In this document: positions 34,775 through 42,591 of the stretch, piece by piece | Position numbering within the stretch: position 1 is the stretch's first letter | Layout of the letters: every line of letters begins with the position of its first letter | NCBI RefSeq assembly: GCF_000009765.2 | Contig: NC_003155.5 | Span: 5,270,001-5,334,000, forward strand | Length of the DNA stretch: 64,000 nt | Origin: Streptomyces avermitilis MA-4680 = NBRC 14893 | GTDB lineage: Bacteria > Actinomycetota > Actinomycetes > Streptomycetales > Streptomycetaceae | Direction: 5' to 3' | Notes under the pieces: model-generated | Database searches by the model: none | The model's input: only the letters and a program-made list of their open reading frames with translations | What the model was told of the DNA's origin: nothing | Translations under genes and position numbers: made by a program

Positions 34775-34904
34775 TGGAGCATCTTACGGAGAGTGGTTGC
34801 CCACGGGGACCCCCAATCTTTTTGCGAGATACCGGGGGTGACCCGGTACTCTGGTCCTCGGTGCCCGGTGGGATGTGTTTTCCACTGCCGGACGCTCCTC
34901 TTCC

Positions 34905-34977
34905 GGGGCCTTAGCTCAGTTGGTAGAGCGCTGTCTTTGCATGGCAGATGTCAGGGGTTCGACTCCCCTAGGCTCCA
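34905..34977 (+). tRNA. tRNA-Ala (anticodon TGC)
   Basis: The acceptor stem GGGGCCT/AGGCTCC contains the diagnostic G3-U70 pair of alanine tRNAs. The D-arm is GCTCAGTTGGTAGAGC, the anticodon TGC is at 34938-34940, and the T-arm is AGGGGTTCGACTCCCCT. The discriminator is A and no CCA is encoded. A terminator follows 8 bp later. Confidence 0.98.
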
Positions 34978-34985
34978 CACCTCGG

Positions 34986-35022
34986 ACCGGCCAGACGCCC
35001 TCGCGGCGGCTGGCCGGTTTTT
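34986..35022 (+). terminator. tRNA-Ala terminator
   Basis: ACCGGCCAG and CTGGCCGGT form a 9-bp stem with a 15-base loop, followed by TTTTT: a classical rho-independent terminator. Confidence 0.85.
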
Positions 35023-35299
35023 GCATGCCCCGCTGTGGCGCGCGTCACGTCACATAATTTGCTGGCTTTGCATTTCATTGCGCAAATGGATGTCGAGCGT
35101 CCGATCGGGCGGCGGTGCCGTGAGAGCTCTCGCTGACGTGTCCATGAGGACTGTGCCGATATGAGTGCCCGGCGTGAGCTGGCGCTTTGGTGGTACGTAA
35201 CCAGAAGAATGCGCTCCGTTAGTGGAATGTGTGTGGAACTTGCGCACATGGGTCGTTGCAAACGTCATCGTGCGCGGGGTACGTAAACGGGCGCTTCTG

Positions 35300-35313
35300 G
35301 TTCCACGTGAAAC
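35300..35313. other. parS-like site
   Basis: GTTCCACGTGAAAC, one mismatch from the parS consensus (T to C in one arm), intergenic and touching the left edge of a 24-bp inverted repeat. It lies about 24.7 kb from the nearest perfect parS recorded here (8441 to 11869). Confidence 0.55.
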
Positions 35314-35362
35314 AGTGCTGTGGGGCAGGAGACTCTCAAGTCTCCTGCCCCACAGCACTGTT
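35311..35362 (-). terminator. 24-bp perfect inverted repeat downstream of DUF5324
   Basis: The arms at 35311-35334 and 35339-35362 are perfectly complementary over 24 bp around the loop CTCA. The position, 24 bp past the DUF5324 stop codon, fits a terminator, although the arm length exceeds that of the other terminators here. The rest of the 408-bp gap from 34978 to 35385 holds no gene I can support. Confidence 0.75.
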
Positions 35363-35385
35363 GACGCATATGGCCGAAGCCGGAC

Positions 35386-36087
35386 TCAGCGGTGCTCGTC
35401 GCGATCAGCCGCGTCCTCCTCGGCTTCCTTGACCTGGACTTCGGGGTCCAGGACGGACTGACCGGTGCCGTCGACCGACGCCAGGCGGTCACTTGCCGGT
35501 ACTTCGGTCGCGGCGGGCGGTTCGACCAGCCAGTCGGGGTTGGCCTGCTTGTCCCACCACTTCCAGGCGGCGAAAGCGCCGCCTGCCAGGATGCCCAGAA
35601 TGGCCAGCCCCTTGGCGACGCGGCCGACCCGGGCCCGCCGCTCGTGCTTGCGGACCAGTTTCTGGATCTCCTGAGGTGAGACCTGGCCGCGCAGCGCGGC
35701 CAGTGCGGCGACACTCCGGGCCGCGGCCTCCTCGCGTACTGGACCGGCCGCGGCCACTGCCTGCTCGATTTTCGGGCGGGAGTAGTCGGCGGCCTGCCGG
35801 GCAGCTTTACGGGTAAGGACAGCGGCGTCGTGCGCGGCCTGGTCGACCTTCGGCGGCACATGAGCGCGGGCCTGCTCCAGTCGCGGCGCCAGATGGACGT
35901 CGTACTGGACGCGGGCCTGGTCGGCGGCCTGGGACACCTTGGGCGCAAGCCGTACGCGTGCTTCCTGCGCGTAGTGCGAGGCCCTGTCCTTGGCCGTGTC
36001 GGCGTAGGGCGCCACCACTTCCGCGGCGTGCAGCACGCTGTCCTTCGCCGAGCCGGTCGCGGCGCGCACGCTTTCGATGCGGGTCAC
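35386..36087 (-). CDS. DUF5324 family membrane-associated protein
   Basis: The 233-aa product has an alpha-helical N-terminal two-thirds rich in Ala, Lys, Arg and Gln (DRASHYAQEARVRLAPKVSQ, AAHDAAVLTRKAARQAADYS), reminiscent of amphipathic or coiled-coil helices of apolipoprotein- or LEA-like type. One membrane helix (GLAILGILAGGAFAAWKWW) and a short acidic tail follow. It fits the Streptomyces DUF5324 family of unknown function. GTG 36087 was chosen for the GGAGGAGGAA directly upstream; the frame extends to 36144 without such a site. Confidence 0.82.
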   Translation of the reverse strand: MTRIESVRAATGSAKDSVLHAAEVVAPYADTAKDRASHYAQEARVRLAPKVSQAADQARVQYDVHLAPRLEQARAHVPPKVDQAAHDAAVLTRKAARQAADYSRPKIEQAVAAAGPVREEAAARSVAALAALRGQVSPQEIQKLVRKHERRARVGRVAKGLAILGILAGGAFAAWKWWDKQANPDWLVEPPAATEVPASDRLASVDGTGQSVLDPEVQVKEAEEDAADRDEHR

Positions 36088-36490
36088 GGGTTCCTCCTCC
36101 TCGGTGGCGTACTTCAGGGGGGCAGGGTGTCCCCCGAAAGACACAGTTCACCTTTCCACCCTTAACGGGATCATGCCCCTCAGGGGACTTTGAGGCATGT
36201 GAGGGCAGGCATCCGGGTCATGGAAACGGACTCCGGGGTTGATCTACTAACAAGAGCCGATCAAGTGAGATAGCGGATGAATAAGGTTCAACGGGACCTT
36301 GGTGACGACAATGCCACGGATCGTCGTGCCGTGCCCCCGTCCCGGCACTACTCGACTGCTTTTCTGGGTGACCGGCTCCGGTTTTCTGCAAGACCGGCTC
36401 CGGGGCATTCGGCCGGAGGTGTCAGTCGGGCCGTGCCTCGCGCCGTGCGTGCGAGGATCGGTGCCCACACAAGGCAACGGAAGGCAGATC
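36088..36490. promoter_or_regulatory. Divergent promoter region DUF5324 / peptidyl-prolyl isomerase
   Basis: 403 bp between divergently transcribed genes. No gene, strong hairpin or clear -35/-10 pair was identified by eye; promoters for both flanking genes are expected here. Confidence 0.4.
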
Positions 36491-37051
36491 GTGGCCGAGC
36501 AGCTTTACGCCACCTTGAAGACCAGCCAAGGCGACATCGCGGTGCGGCTGCTGCCGAATCACGCGCCCAAGACGGTCCGGAACTTCGTCGAGCTCGCGAC
36601 CGGTGAGCGTGAGTGGACCAACCCGGCCACGGGTGAGAAGTCCAAGGACAAGCTCTACGACGGCACGGTCTTCCACCGGGTGATCAGCGGTTTCATGATT
36701 CAGGGCGGTGACCCGCTGGGCAACGGCACCGGCGACCCCGGTTACCAGTTCCAGGACGAGTTCCACCCGGACCTGCGCTTCGACAAGCCGTATCTGCTGG
36801 CCATGGCCAACGCGGGCCCGGGGACCAACGGCTCCCAGTTCTTCATCACCGTCGCCCCGACGGCCTGGCTGAACCGCAAGCACACCATCTTCGGCGAGGT
36901 GACCGACGTGGCCAGCCAGAAGGTCGTGGACGCGATCGCGGGAACCCGTACCAACCCGGGCACCAAGCGCCCCGTCAGCGACATCGTCATCGAGTCGGTC
37001 GTCATCGAGACCCGCGAGGGCCGAGGGGCCGTCGAGTTCCGCAAGGGCTGA
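36491..37051 (+). CDS. ppiA: Cyclophilin-type peptidyl-prolyl cis-trans isomerase
   Basis: This 186-aa cytoplasmic cyclophilin catalyses proline isomerisation during folding. It has the signature FHRVISGFMIQGGDPLGNGT with catalytic Arg, then GTNGSQFFITVAPTAWLN and the C-terminal HTIFGEV. No signal peptide is present. GTG 36491 follows GGAAGG, and the frame extends further upstream without supporting signals. Its position upstream of the rhomboid gene and crgA is the conserved actinobacterial order near oriC. Confidence 0.95.
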   Translation: MAEQLYATLKTSQGDIAVRLLPNHAPKTVRNFVELATGEREWTNPATGEKSKDKLYDGTVFHRVISGFMIQGGDPLGNGTGDPGYQFQDEFHPDLRFDKPYLLAMANAGPGTNGSQFFITVAPTAWLNRKHTIFGEVTDVASQKVVDAIAGTRTNPGTKRPVSDIVIESVVIETREGRGAVEFRKG

Positions 37052-37081
37052 GCAGAAGCGGCCTCGCACGGCGGGCTCCAG

Positions 37082-37145
37082 AGGACTTCAAGGGTCTCCA
37101 AGGGTCCCCAAGGCATTCCAGGGCACTCCAAAGGACTCAGAAGAG
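37082..37145. repeat. Degenerate short tandem repeat after ppiA
   Basis: About six imperfect copies of an 11-base motif around TCCAAGGG(T/C) (TTCAAGGGTC, TCCAAGGGTC, CCCAAGGCAT, TCCAGGGCAC, TCCAAAGGAC) immediately follow the isomerase gene. Confidence 0.55.
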
Positions 37146-37276
37146 CCGCGAAGGGAACCAAACGCCCCGCTCATCCGTAAGCATGGCGCGGGGCGGTGCG
37201 TTGCCCACGCGGAAGCCGGGTGGGCTTTCACGTGGCCGTCACGCAGCCGTCGTACGGAAAAATGAGGGGACCCCAC

Positions 37277-38173
37277 ATGGACGACCCCATGAACCAGAAA
37301 CCACAGAACGCCCAGGGCGTGCCCACCTGCTACCGGCACCCGGACCGCGAGGCCGGCGTCCGCTGCACCCGCTGCGAGCGCCCCATCTGCCCCGAGTGCA
37401 TGGTCGACGCCTCGGTCGGTTTCCAGTGCCCCGAGTGCGTCCGTGGGGGCTCCGGCACCGGTCACGCTCCGACGGCCACCCAGCCCCGTACGATCGCGGG
37501 CGGCACCGTGGCCGCGGACCCGAGGCTGATCACCAAGATCCTCATCGGCCTCAACCTCGCGGTCTTCCTGGTCCAGCTGTCCGTGGGTGATCGCTTCACC
37601 GAGCGCTTCGAACTCCTCGGCCGCGCCTACGTGCCACTTCTCGGTTCGTTGCAAGGTGTCGCCGAGGGGCAGTCGTACCGGCTACTGACCGCGATGTTCC
37701 TGCACGACCCCCACAGCTATGTCCACATCCTGTTCAACATGCTCAGTCTGTGGTGGATCGGCGGCCCCCTGGAAGCGGCCCTCGGCCGTATCCGCTATCT
37801 CACCCTCTACTTCGTCTCCGGTCTTGCGGGCAGCGGGCTCACCTATCTGATCGCCGCCCCGAACCAGCCCTCGCTCGGCGCCTCCGGCGCCATCTTCGGG
37901 CTCTTCGGCGCCACCGCCGTCCTCATGCGCAGGCTCAACTACGACATGCGCCCGGTCATCGCGCTGCTGGTGATCAACCTGATCTTCACCTTCGGGTGGA
38001 GCAACATCGCCTGGCAGGCGCACATCGGCGGGCTCGTCGGCGGAGTGGTGGTCGGCTATGCGATGGTCCACGCACCGCGTGACCGGCGGACCCTCATCCA
38101 GTTCGGGGTCAGCGGCCTGGTCCTGGCCGCCGTGGTCCTCATGACGGTCCTCAGAACCATCCAGCTCACCTGA
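37277..38173 (+). CDS. Rhomboid family intramembrane serine protease with N-terminal zinc ribbon
   Basis: The 298-aa product begins with a Cys/His-rich module (CYRHPDREAGVRCTRCERPI, then CPECM and FQCPEC) of B-box or zinc-ribbon type. Six or more membrane helices follow. The rhomboid catalytic dyad is present: Ser in GASGAIFGLFGA and His in WQAHIGGLVGG. The loop motif YVHILFNMLSLWWIGGPLE is also present. It therefore should cleave substrates within the membrane; the substrates are unknown. ATG 37277 follows GAGGGGA. It is conserved next to ppiA and crgA in actinobacteria. Confidence 0.93.
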   Translation: MDDPMNQKPQNAQGVPTCYRHPDREAGVRCTRCERPICPECMVDASVGFQCPECVRGGSGTGHAPTATQPRTIAGGTVAADPRLITKILIGLNLAVFLVQLSVGDRFTERFELLGRAYVPLLGSLQGVAEGQSYRLLTAMFLHDPHSYVHILFNMLSLWWIGGPLEAALGRIRYLTLYFVSGLAGSGLTYLIAAPNQPSLGASGAIFGLFGATAVLMRRLNYDMRPVIALLVINLIFTFGWSNIAWQAHIGGLVGGVVVGYAMVHAPRDRRTLIQFGVSGLVLAAVVLMTVLRTIQLT

Positions 38174-38219
38174 GCCGGGGCAGCCGCAGACGGGCCCTAG
38201 CCCGAGGTTGTACCCAGGG

Positions 38220-38417
38220 TTGTCCACAGTGTGTGGCGGATCTTGTGCAAGCAGTGGGGAACAAGCGTGCCCCCTGTTACTGACCGGAGTTTCCCCAGGT
38301 CAGACAGGGGGCGAACAGGCTTGCGGATACCGGTAAGTCAGTCACACCGGCGTCAACACTCGATGGGTTATCCACAGATCGTCTTTCTTTTCCCCATGTG
38401 GACAAGCCTGTGGATAA
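38220..38417. other. DnaA-box cluster around a hairpin, rhomboid-crgA gap
   Basis: Four near-perfect DnaA boxes lie within 200 bp: TTGTCCACA 38220-38228, TTATCCACA 38368-38376, TGTGGACAA 38397-38405 and TGTGGATAA 38409-38417. Between the first and second lies a nested hairpin (GCCCCCTGT 38269-38277 with ACAGGGGGC 38304-38312, plus inner TGACC/GGTCA), probably the shared terminator of the convergent rhomboid and crgA genes. No coding potential was seen. Confidence 0.75.
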
Positions 38418-38455
38418 CTCGGTGAACAGCCCTGGGCAGAGCTATTTCGGAGCAG

Positions 38456-38710
38456 CTACTTCCACTGGGTCGAGACGCCGAATCCAGCGGCGATGAAGCC
38501 GAAGCCCACCACGATGTTCCAGTTGTCCAGGGCGTCGATCGGCAGTGACCCGTCGGTCACATAGAAGACGACGATCCAGGCCAGACCGATGAGGAACATG
38601 GCGAGCATGACCGGGGCGACCCAGCCGCGGCTGCCCAGCTTGATATTCGTCGCCTGCTTCGACGGCGGCGGCGTGTAGTCGGCCTTCTTGCGGATACGTG
38701 ACTTCGGCAC
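38456..38710 (-). CDS. crgA: Cell division protein CrgA
   Basis: CrgA is a small membrane regulator of septation; in Streptomyces it restrains FtsZ-ring formation during aerial growth. The 84-aa product starts at GTG with PKSRIRKKADYTPPPSKQ. It has two membrane helices (WVAPVMLAMFLIGLAWIVVF; WNIVVGFGFIAAGFGVSTQW) joined by the conserved linker YVTDGSLPIDALDN. The length equals that expected for Streptomyces CrgA. AGGAGAG lies just upstream. It converges with the rhomboid gene and diverges from DUF881. Confidence 0.96.
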   Translation of the reverse strand: MPKSRIRKKADYTPPPSKQATNIKLGSRGWVAPVMLAMFLIGLAWIVVFYVTDGSLPIDALDNWNIVVGFGFIAAGFGVSTQWK

Positions 38711-38852
38711 GAGGGTCTCTCCTGTCGATGCGCTGCGTGGCCGCGCAGGGAACTGGGGCGGGCTCCGGGGCAGCGTACAAGGGGACACTGAGTGCTCCCC
38801 CGGGCGTCCGTTAGCGTAGTGCTTCCGCGGCGCCGAAGGAGATAAGGGTACG

Positions 38853-39665
38853 TTGAGCAATACTGCCGACTCCCACGGAACGGGTTCCGGTTCCCCCGAA
38901 ACGGGTTCCGGTTCGGACTCCGAGGCGGCCCGCCCCCGTCGTTTCCCGCCCGTCCGCGTCCTCACGGTGGCCGTGTTCGCGCTCGCCGGCCTCATTTTCT
39001 TCACCAGCTTCAACACCGCCAAAGGCACCAATATCCGTACGGATGCCTCGATGCTGAAGCTCTCCGACCTCATTCAGGAACGCAGCCACAAGAACGGCCG
39101 GCTCGACGAGTCCAATGCCGCGCTGCGCGACGACGTCGAGGCCCTCGCCCAGCGCGGTGGCGGCAACACCAAGGCCGAGGAGGAGAAGCTCGCGGCGCTG
39201 GAGAAGAGCGCCGGCACCCAGAAGCTCAAGGGCAAGGCCGTCACGGTGACGCTCAACGACGCCCCGCCGAACGCCACGGCCAAGCTGCCCGGCTATCCCG
39301 AGCCGCAGCCCGACTACCTGGTCATCCACCAGCAGGACCTCCAGGCCGTGGTGAACGCCCTGTGGCAGGGCGGCGCCGAGGGCATCAAGGTGATGGACCA
39401 GCGGCTGATCTCCACCAGCGCCGTGCGCTGCGTCGGCAACACCCTGATCCTCCAGGGCCGCGTCTACTCGCCCCCGTACAAGATCACGGCGATCGGCGAC
39501 CCGGACAAGCTCCAGGAGTCCCTCGCCGCTTCCCAGGCGATCCAGAACTACATGGTGTACGTGAATGTGTACGGCCTCGGCTGGAAAGTCACCGAGAACG
39601 GGACGGTGACTCTTCCCGGCTACTCGGGCACAGTGGATCTGCACTACGCCAAACCCGTCGAGTAG
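38853..39665 (+). CDS. DUF881 family membrane protein
   Basis: The 270-aa protein has a cytoplasmic Gly/Ser-rich N-terminus and one membrane helix (VRVLTVAVFALAGLIFFTSF). A coiled-coil-like stretch (LIQERSHKNGRLDESNAALR) and an extracytoplasmic domain with LKGKAVTVTLNDAPPNA, LVIHQQDLQAVVNALWQGGA and EGIKVMDQRLISTSAVRC follow, the DUF881 signature. TTG 38853 is the likely start: AAGGAGATAAGGG precedes it and no ATG or GTG fits as well. It is conserved between crgA and the sortase/pabA genes in actinobacteria, suggesting a divisome- or wall-linked role (inference). Confidence 0.9.
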   Translation: MSNTADSHGTGSGSPETGSGSDSEAARPRRFPPVRVLTVAVFALAGLIFFTSFNTAKGTNIRTDASMLKLSDLIQERSHKNGRLDESNAALRDDVEALAQRGGGNTKAEEEKLAALEKSAGTQKLKGKAVTVTLNDAPPNATAKLPGYPEPQPDYLVIHQQDLQAVVNALWQGGAEGIKVMDQRLISTSAVRCVGNTLILQGRVYSPPYKITAIGDPDKLQESLAASQAIQNYMVYVNVYGLGWKVTENGTVTLPGYSGTVDLHYAKPVE

Positions 39666-39711
39666 GCCGCGTAGGCCCGCGTAGGTCCCGCAGGCCCTTC
39701 AGGAGCTGCCG

Positions 39712-40404
39712 GTGCGCGTGATCGTCAGGACCGTCAGCGAACTGTGCATCACCCTCGGCACGTTGATCGTTCTCTTCGTGGTCTACGTCCTCTTCTGGAC
39801 CGGCGTGAAGGCCGACAGCGCGATGGGCCACCAGGTCGATGTGCTCCAGGAACAGTGGTCGAAGGGGACGGTCCGTCCGACGGCCGCGCCCGGCGCCTCC
39901 GCCCGCACGAGTCCCGAGAAGCCCGCCCCCTACACGTACGGCAAGCCCTTCGCCGTGATGTACATCCCGCGTCTTGGTTTCACGTGGAACAAGCCCGTGC
40001 TCGAAGGAACCGGAACGGAAGTCCTGAAGAAGGGGCTCGGCCACTACGCGAACACCGCGCGGCTCGGTCAGAAGGGCAACTTCGCGGTCGCCGGTCACCG
40101 GCGCACGTACGGCGATCCCTTCAAAGATTTTCCCAAGCTGCGGCACGGCGACGAGGTGGTGCTGACGGACGGGACGACATGGTTCACGTACGTCATCGAC
40201 ACCGGGCCCTACAAGACCGTGCCGACGGACGTTGAGGTCATCGACCCTGTGCCACGTAAATCGGGGTACGAGCGCGAGGGCCGCTATCTGACGCTGACGA
40301 CGTGTGAGCCGGAGTGGGGACACAGTCACCGGCTGATCGTCTGGGCGCATCTCGACTCCACACAGCCTGTGGAGGCCGGGAAACCGGAGGCTCTACGCCG
40401 TTAG
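39712..40404 (+). CDS. Class E sortase (first of three)
   Basis: Sortases are membrane transpeptidases that cleave sorting signals and attach proteins to peptidoglycan. The 230-aa product has an N-terminal membrane helix (LCITLGTLIVLFVVYVLFW) and the sortase fold with catalytic His (NFAVAGHRRTYGDPF), Cys (YLTLTTCEPEW) and Arg (HSHRLIVWAHL), all present. The TLTTC sequence is typical of class E, which recognises LAxTG-like signals. GTG 39712 has AGGAG six bases upstream. It contains a one-mismatch parS-like site. It starts a run sortase / small membrane protein / pabA / sortase / sortase. Confidence 0.9.
   Translation: MRVIVRTVSELCITLGTLIVLFVVYVLFWTGVKADSAMGHQVDVLQEQWSKGTVRPTAAPGASARTSPEKPAPYTYGKPFAVMYIPRLGFTWNKPVLEGTGTEVLKKGLGHYANTARLGQKGNFAVAGHRRTYGDPFKDFPKLRHGDEVVLTDGTTWFTYVIDTGPYKTVPTDVEVIDPVPRKSGYEREGRYLTLTTCEPEWGHSHRLIVWAHLDSTQPVEAGKPEALRR
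39977..39990. other. parS-like site inside the first sortase gene
   Basis: GTTTCACGTGGAAC, one mismatch from the parS consensus in the right arm, read as FTWN in the sortase frame. Weak ParB binding is possible; chance is not excluded. Confidence 0.4.
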
Positions 40405-40435
40405 TCTGGTGCGGTACGGCGACGGAAGGGACGGC

Positions 40436-40597
40436 ATGTACGGCTGGATCTGGCGGCATCTCCCGGGGAACCTCTGGGTGCGGGCGTTGACCTCACTCGT
40501 ACTCGTTCTCGCTGTGGTCTACGTCCTCTTCCAGTATGTCTTCCCCTGGGCGGAACCGCTGCTGCCCTTCAACGACGTGACGGTGGACGGCCAGTGA
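40436..40597 (+). CDS. Small single-pass membrane protein
   Basis: The 53-aa product begins MYGWIWRHLPGNLWVRAL, followed by one membrane helix (TSLVLVLAVVYVLFQYVF) and a short tail FPWAEPLLPFNDVTVDGQ. GGAAGGG lies six bases before the ATG, and the stop overlaps the pabA GTG by 4 bp. Such a small protein between a sortase and pabA is conserved in actinobacteria. The function is unknown. Confidence 0.85.
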   Translation: MYGWIWRHLPGNLWVRALTSLVLVLAVVYVLFQYVFPWAEPLLPFNDVTVDGQ

Positions 40598-41232
40598 GTA
40601 CGCGCATTCTCGTTGTCGACAACTACGACAGCTTCGTCTTCAACCTCGTCCAGTACCTGTACCAGCTGGGTGCGGAGTGCGAGGTGCTGCGCAACGACGA
40701 GGTGTCGACCGCGCACGCCCAGGACGGCTTCGCCGGCGTCCTGCTCTCGCCCGGCCCCGGTGCCCCCGAGCAGGCAGGTGTCTGCATCGACATGGTCCGG
40801 CACTGCGCGGCGACCGGCGTGCCCGTCTTCGGGGTCTGCCTCGGCATGCAGTCCATGCAGGTGGCGTACGGGGGTGTGGTGGACCGGGCGCCCGAGCTGC
40901 TGCACGGCAAGACCTCACTCGTGGAGCACACGGGCAAGGGCGTCTTCTCGGGGCTTCCCTCGCCCTTCACGGCGACGCGCTACCACTCGCTGGCGGCCGA
41001 GCCCCGGACCGTGCCGGACGAGCTGGAGGTCACGGCCCGCACGCACGACGGGATCATCATGGGGCTCCGGCACCGTGAACTCCCGGTCGAGGGCGTGCAG
41101 TTCCACCCCGAGTCGGTGCTGACCGAGCACGGTCACCGGATGCTGGCCAACTGGCTGGTGGAGTGCGGCGACACGGATGCCGTGGCGAGGTCGGCGGGGC
41201 TCGCCCCGGTGGTGGGCAGGGCCACGGCGTGA
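40594..41232 (+). CDS. pabA: Aminodeoxychorismate/anthranilate synthase glutamine amidotransferase
   Basis: This 212-aa class I glutamine amidotransferase releases ammonia from glutamine for 4-amino-4-deoxychorismate (folate) or anthranilate (Trp) synthesis. It starts STRILVVDNYDSFVFNLVQY and has the oxyanion motif LLSPGPGAPE. The catalytic triad is Cys in VFGVCLGMQSMQ and His and Glu in VQFHPESVLTEHG. The chorismate-binding partner is not in the window, so which pathway it serves is not decided. It overlaps the preceding and following genes by 4 bp each, placing a folate gene inside a sortase operon, an arrangement known across actinobacteria. Confidence 0.95.
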   Translation: MSTRILVVDNYDSFVFNLVQYLYQLGAECEVLRNDEVSTAHAQDGFAGVLLSPGPGAPEQAGVCIDMVRHCAATGVPVFGVCLGMQSMQVAYGGVVDRAPELLHGKTSLVEHTGKGVFSGLPSPFTATRYHSLAAEPRTVPDELEVTARTHDGIIMGLRHRELPVEGVQFHPESVLTEHGHRMLANWLVECGDTDAVARSAGLAPVVGRATA

Positions 41233-42578
41233 CCGCGCTGCGCCCCGAGCGCGAATCCGGCGCGTACGGAGACGCCGGAGAACACGGTTCCTCGTACGGG
41301 CAGCAGCCGTACGAGGCCGCCGGTGCGTTCGAGGTGCCCGGCGCGTTCGAGCAGCGCGGTGCGTTCGCGGCCGCGGTCGAGCAGCTGTCCGATCCGCTGA
41401 ACGATCCGCTCCCGGGGGCAGGGCCCGCGGGGCACCCGGCCTACGAGGGCGGGCAGGGGGCGTACGCGGCGCCGGCGGCGCCGGTGCAGGAGGCCGGGTA
41501 CTACCCGTCGTACGAGGAGCCGGTGGCCCCGCCGCCCTACACCGGGCAGGTGCCCGCCCCCGTGCCGCAGCCGTACCCCGGGCCGGTGGCCGCCCCCGTA
41601 CCGCCGCCGCACGACCAACCGGTCGCGATGGCGCCGCCGTTGGACGACAGGACGGTCGCGCTGCGGGCCGCGGACGTCGCCGAGGCGCGGCGCATGGCCG
41701 ATGGTGGGGCGAGCGGTGCCGGGAGCGCGCCCATATCCGCTCCAGGAGGCCGTGCAGCGCGCCGGAAGGCCGCCCGGAGGCAGGGACGGCACGGCGGCGC
41801 CCAGGAGGCGCCCGAAGGGCCTTCTGGGGCCTCTGATGCGCCTGGGGCGGCCGACGGGGCTCCCCGCTCGCGGATGGAGGCACGGCGGGCGGCGCGTGCG
41901 AGCAAGCCCGGTGCGGGGGTCATCGCGAGCCGGATGGTCGGCGAGGTCTTCATCACCACCGGTGTGCTCATGCTGCTGTTCGTCACCTACCAGCTGTGGT
42001 GGTCGAACGTCAGGGCGCACCAGCAGGCCGGCAGTGAGACGAACCACCTCCAGCAGGACTGGGCGAGCGGCAAGCGGAAGCCGGGGGCGTTCGAGCCGGG
42101 CCAGGGCTTCGCCATCCTGGACATTCCGAAGCTGGACGTGGTCGCGCCGATCGCGGAGGGCACCAGCAAGACCAAGGTGCTCGACCGCGGGATGGTCGGG
42201 CACTACGCCGAAGGGGCCACCAAGACGGCGATGCCGGACGCCAAGACGGGCAACTTCGGGCTGGCGGGGCATCGCAACACGCACGGTGAGCCGTTCCGGT
42301 ACATCAACCGTCTGAAGCCGGGCGACGCGATCGTCGTGGAGACGCAGGACACGTATTTCGTGTACAAGATGACGTCGATCCTGCCGGTGACGCCGCCCAG
42401 CAACACGAGCGTGCTGAATCCGATACCCCCGGGATCGGGTCTCACGAAGCCGGGCCGCTACATCACTCTCACCACCTGCACCCCCGAATTCACCAGCAAG
42501 TACCGGATGATCGTGTGGGGCAAGATGGTGGAGGAACGGCCGCGCAGCAAGGGCAAACCGGACGCGCTCGTCGAGTAA
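41229..42578 (+). CDS. Class E sortase with long disordered N-terminus (second)
   Basis: The 449-aa product has about 230 residues of Pro/Gly/Ala/Tyr-rich sequence before the membrane helix (VGEVFITTGVLMLLFVTYQL). The sortase domain has all catalytic residues: His in NFGLAGHRNTHGEPF, Cys in ITLTTCTPEF, and Arg in SKYRMIVWGKM. Class E features agree with Streptomyces SrtE1/SrtE2, which anchor chaplins and other LAxTG proteins. The GTG overlaps the pabA stop (GTGA). The N-terminal region should be cytoplasmic by topology and may be regulatory. Confidence 0.92.
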   Translation: MTALRPERESGAYGDAGEHGSSYGQQPYEAAGAFEVPGAFEQRGAFAAAVEQLSDPLNDPLPGAGPAGHPAYEGGQGAYAAPAAPVQEAGYYPSYEEPVAPPPYTGQVPAPVPQPYPGPVAAPVPPPHDQPVAMAPPLDDRTVALRAADVAEARRMADGGASGAGSAPISAPGGRAARRKAARRQGRHGGAQEAPEGPSGASDAPGAADGAPRSRMEARRAARASKPGAGVIASRMVGEVFITTGVLMLLFVTYQLWWSNVRAHQQAGSETNHLQQDWASGKRKPGAFEPGQGFAILDIPKLDVVAPIAEGTSKTKVLDRGMVGHYAEGATKTAMPDAKTGNFGLAGHRNTHGEPFRYINRLKPGDAIVVETQDTYFVYKMTSILPVTPPSNTSVLNPIPPGSGLTKPGRYITLTTCTPEFTSKYRMIVWGKMVEERPRSKGKPDALVE

Positions 42579-42591
42579 GGACAGATGAACA

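Noticed and set aside
35311..35362. 24-bp inverted repeat as an insertion-sequence end or MITE
   Set aside because: The arms are contiguous around a 4-base loop with no target-site duplication. Position after a stop codon fits a terminator better.
37224..37240. CTTTCACGTGGCCG as a parS site
   Set aside because: It has several mismatches in the right arm, so it is no better than chance E-box-like CACGTG occurrences such as those at about 12337, 34772 and 58604.
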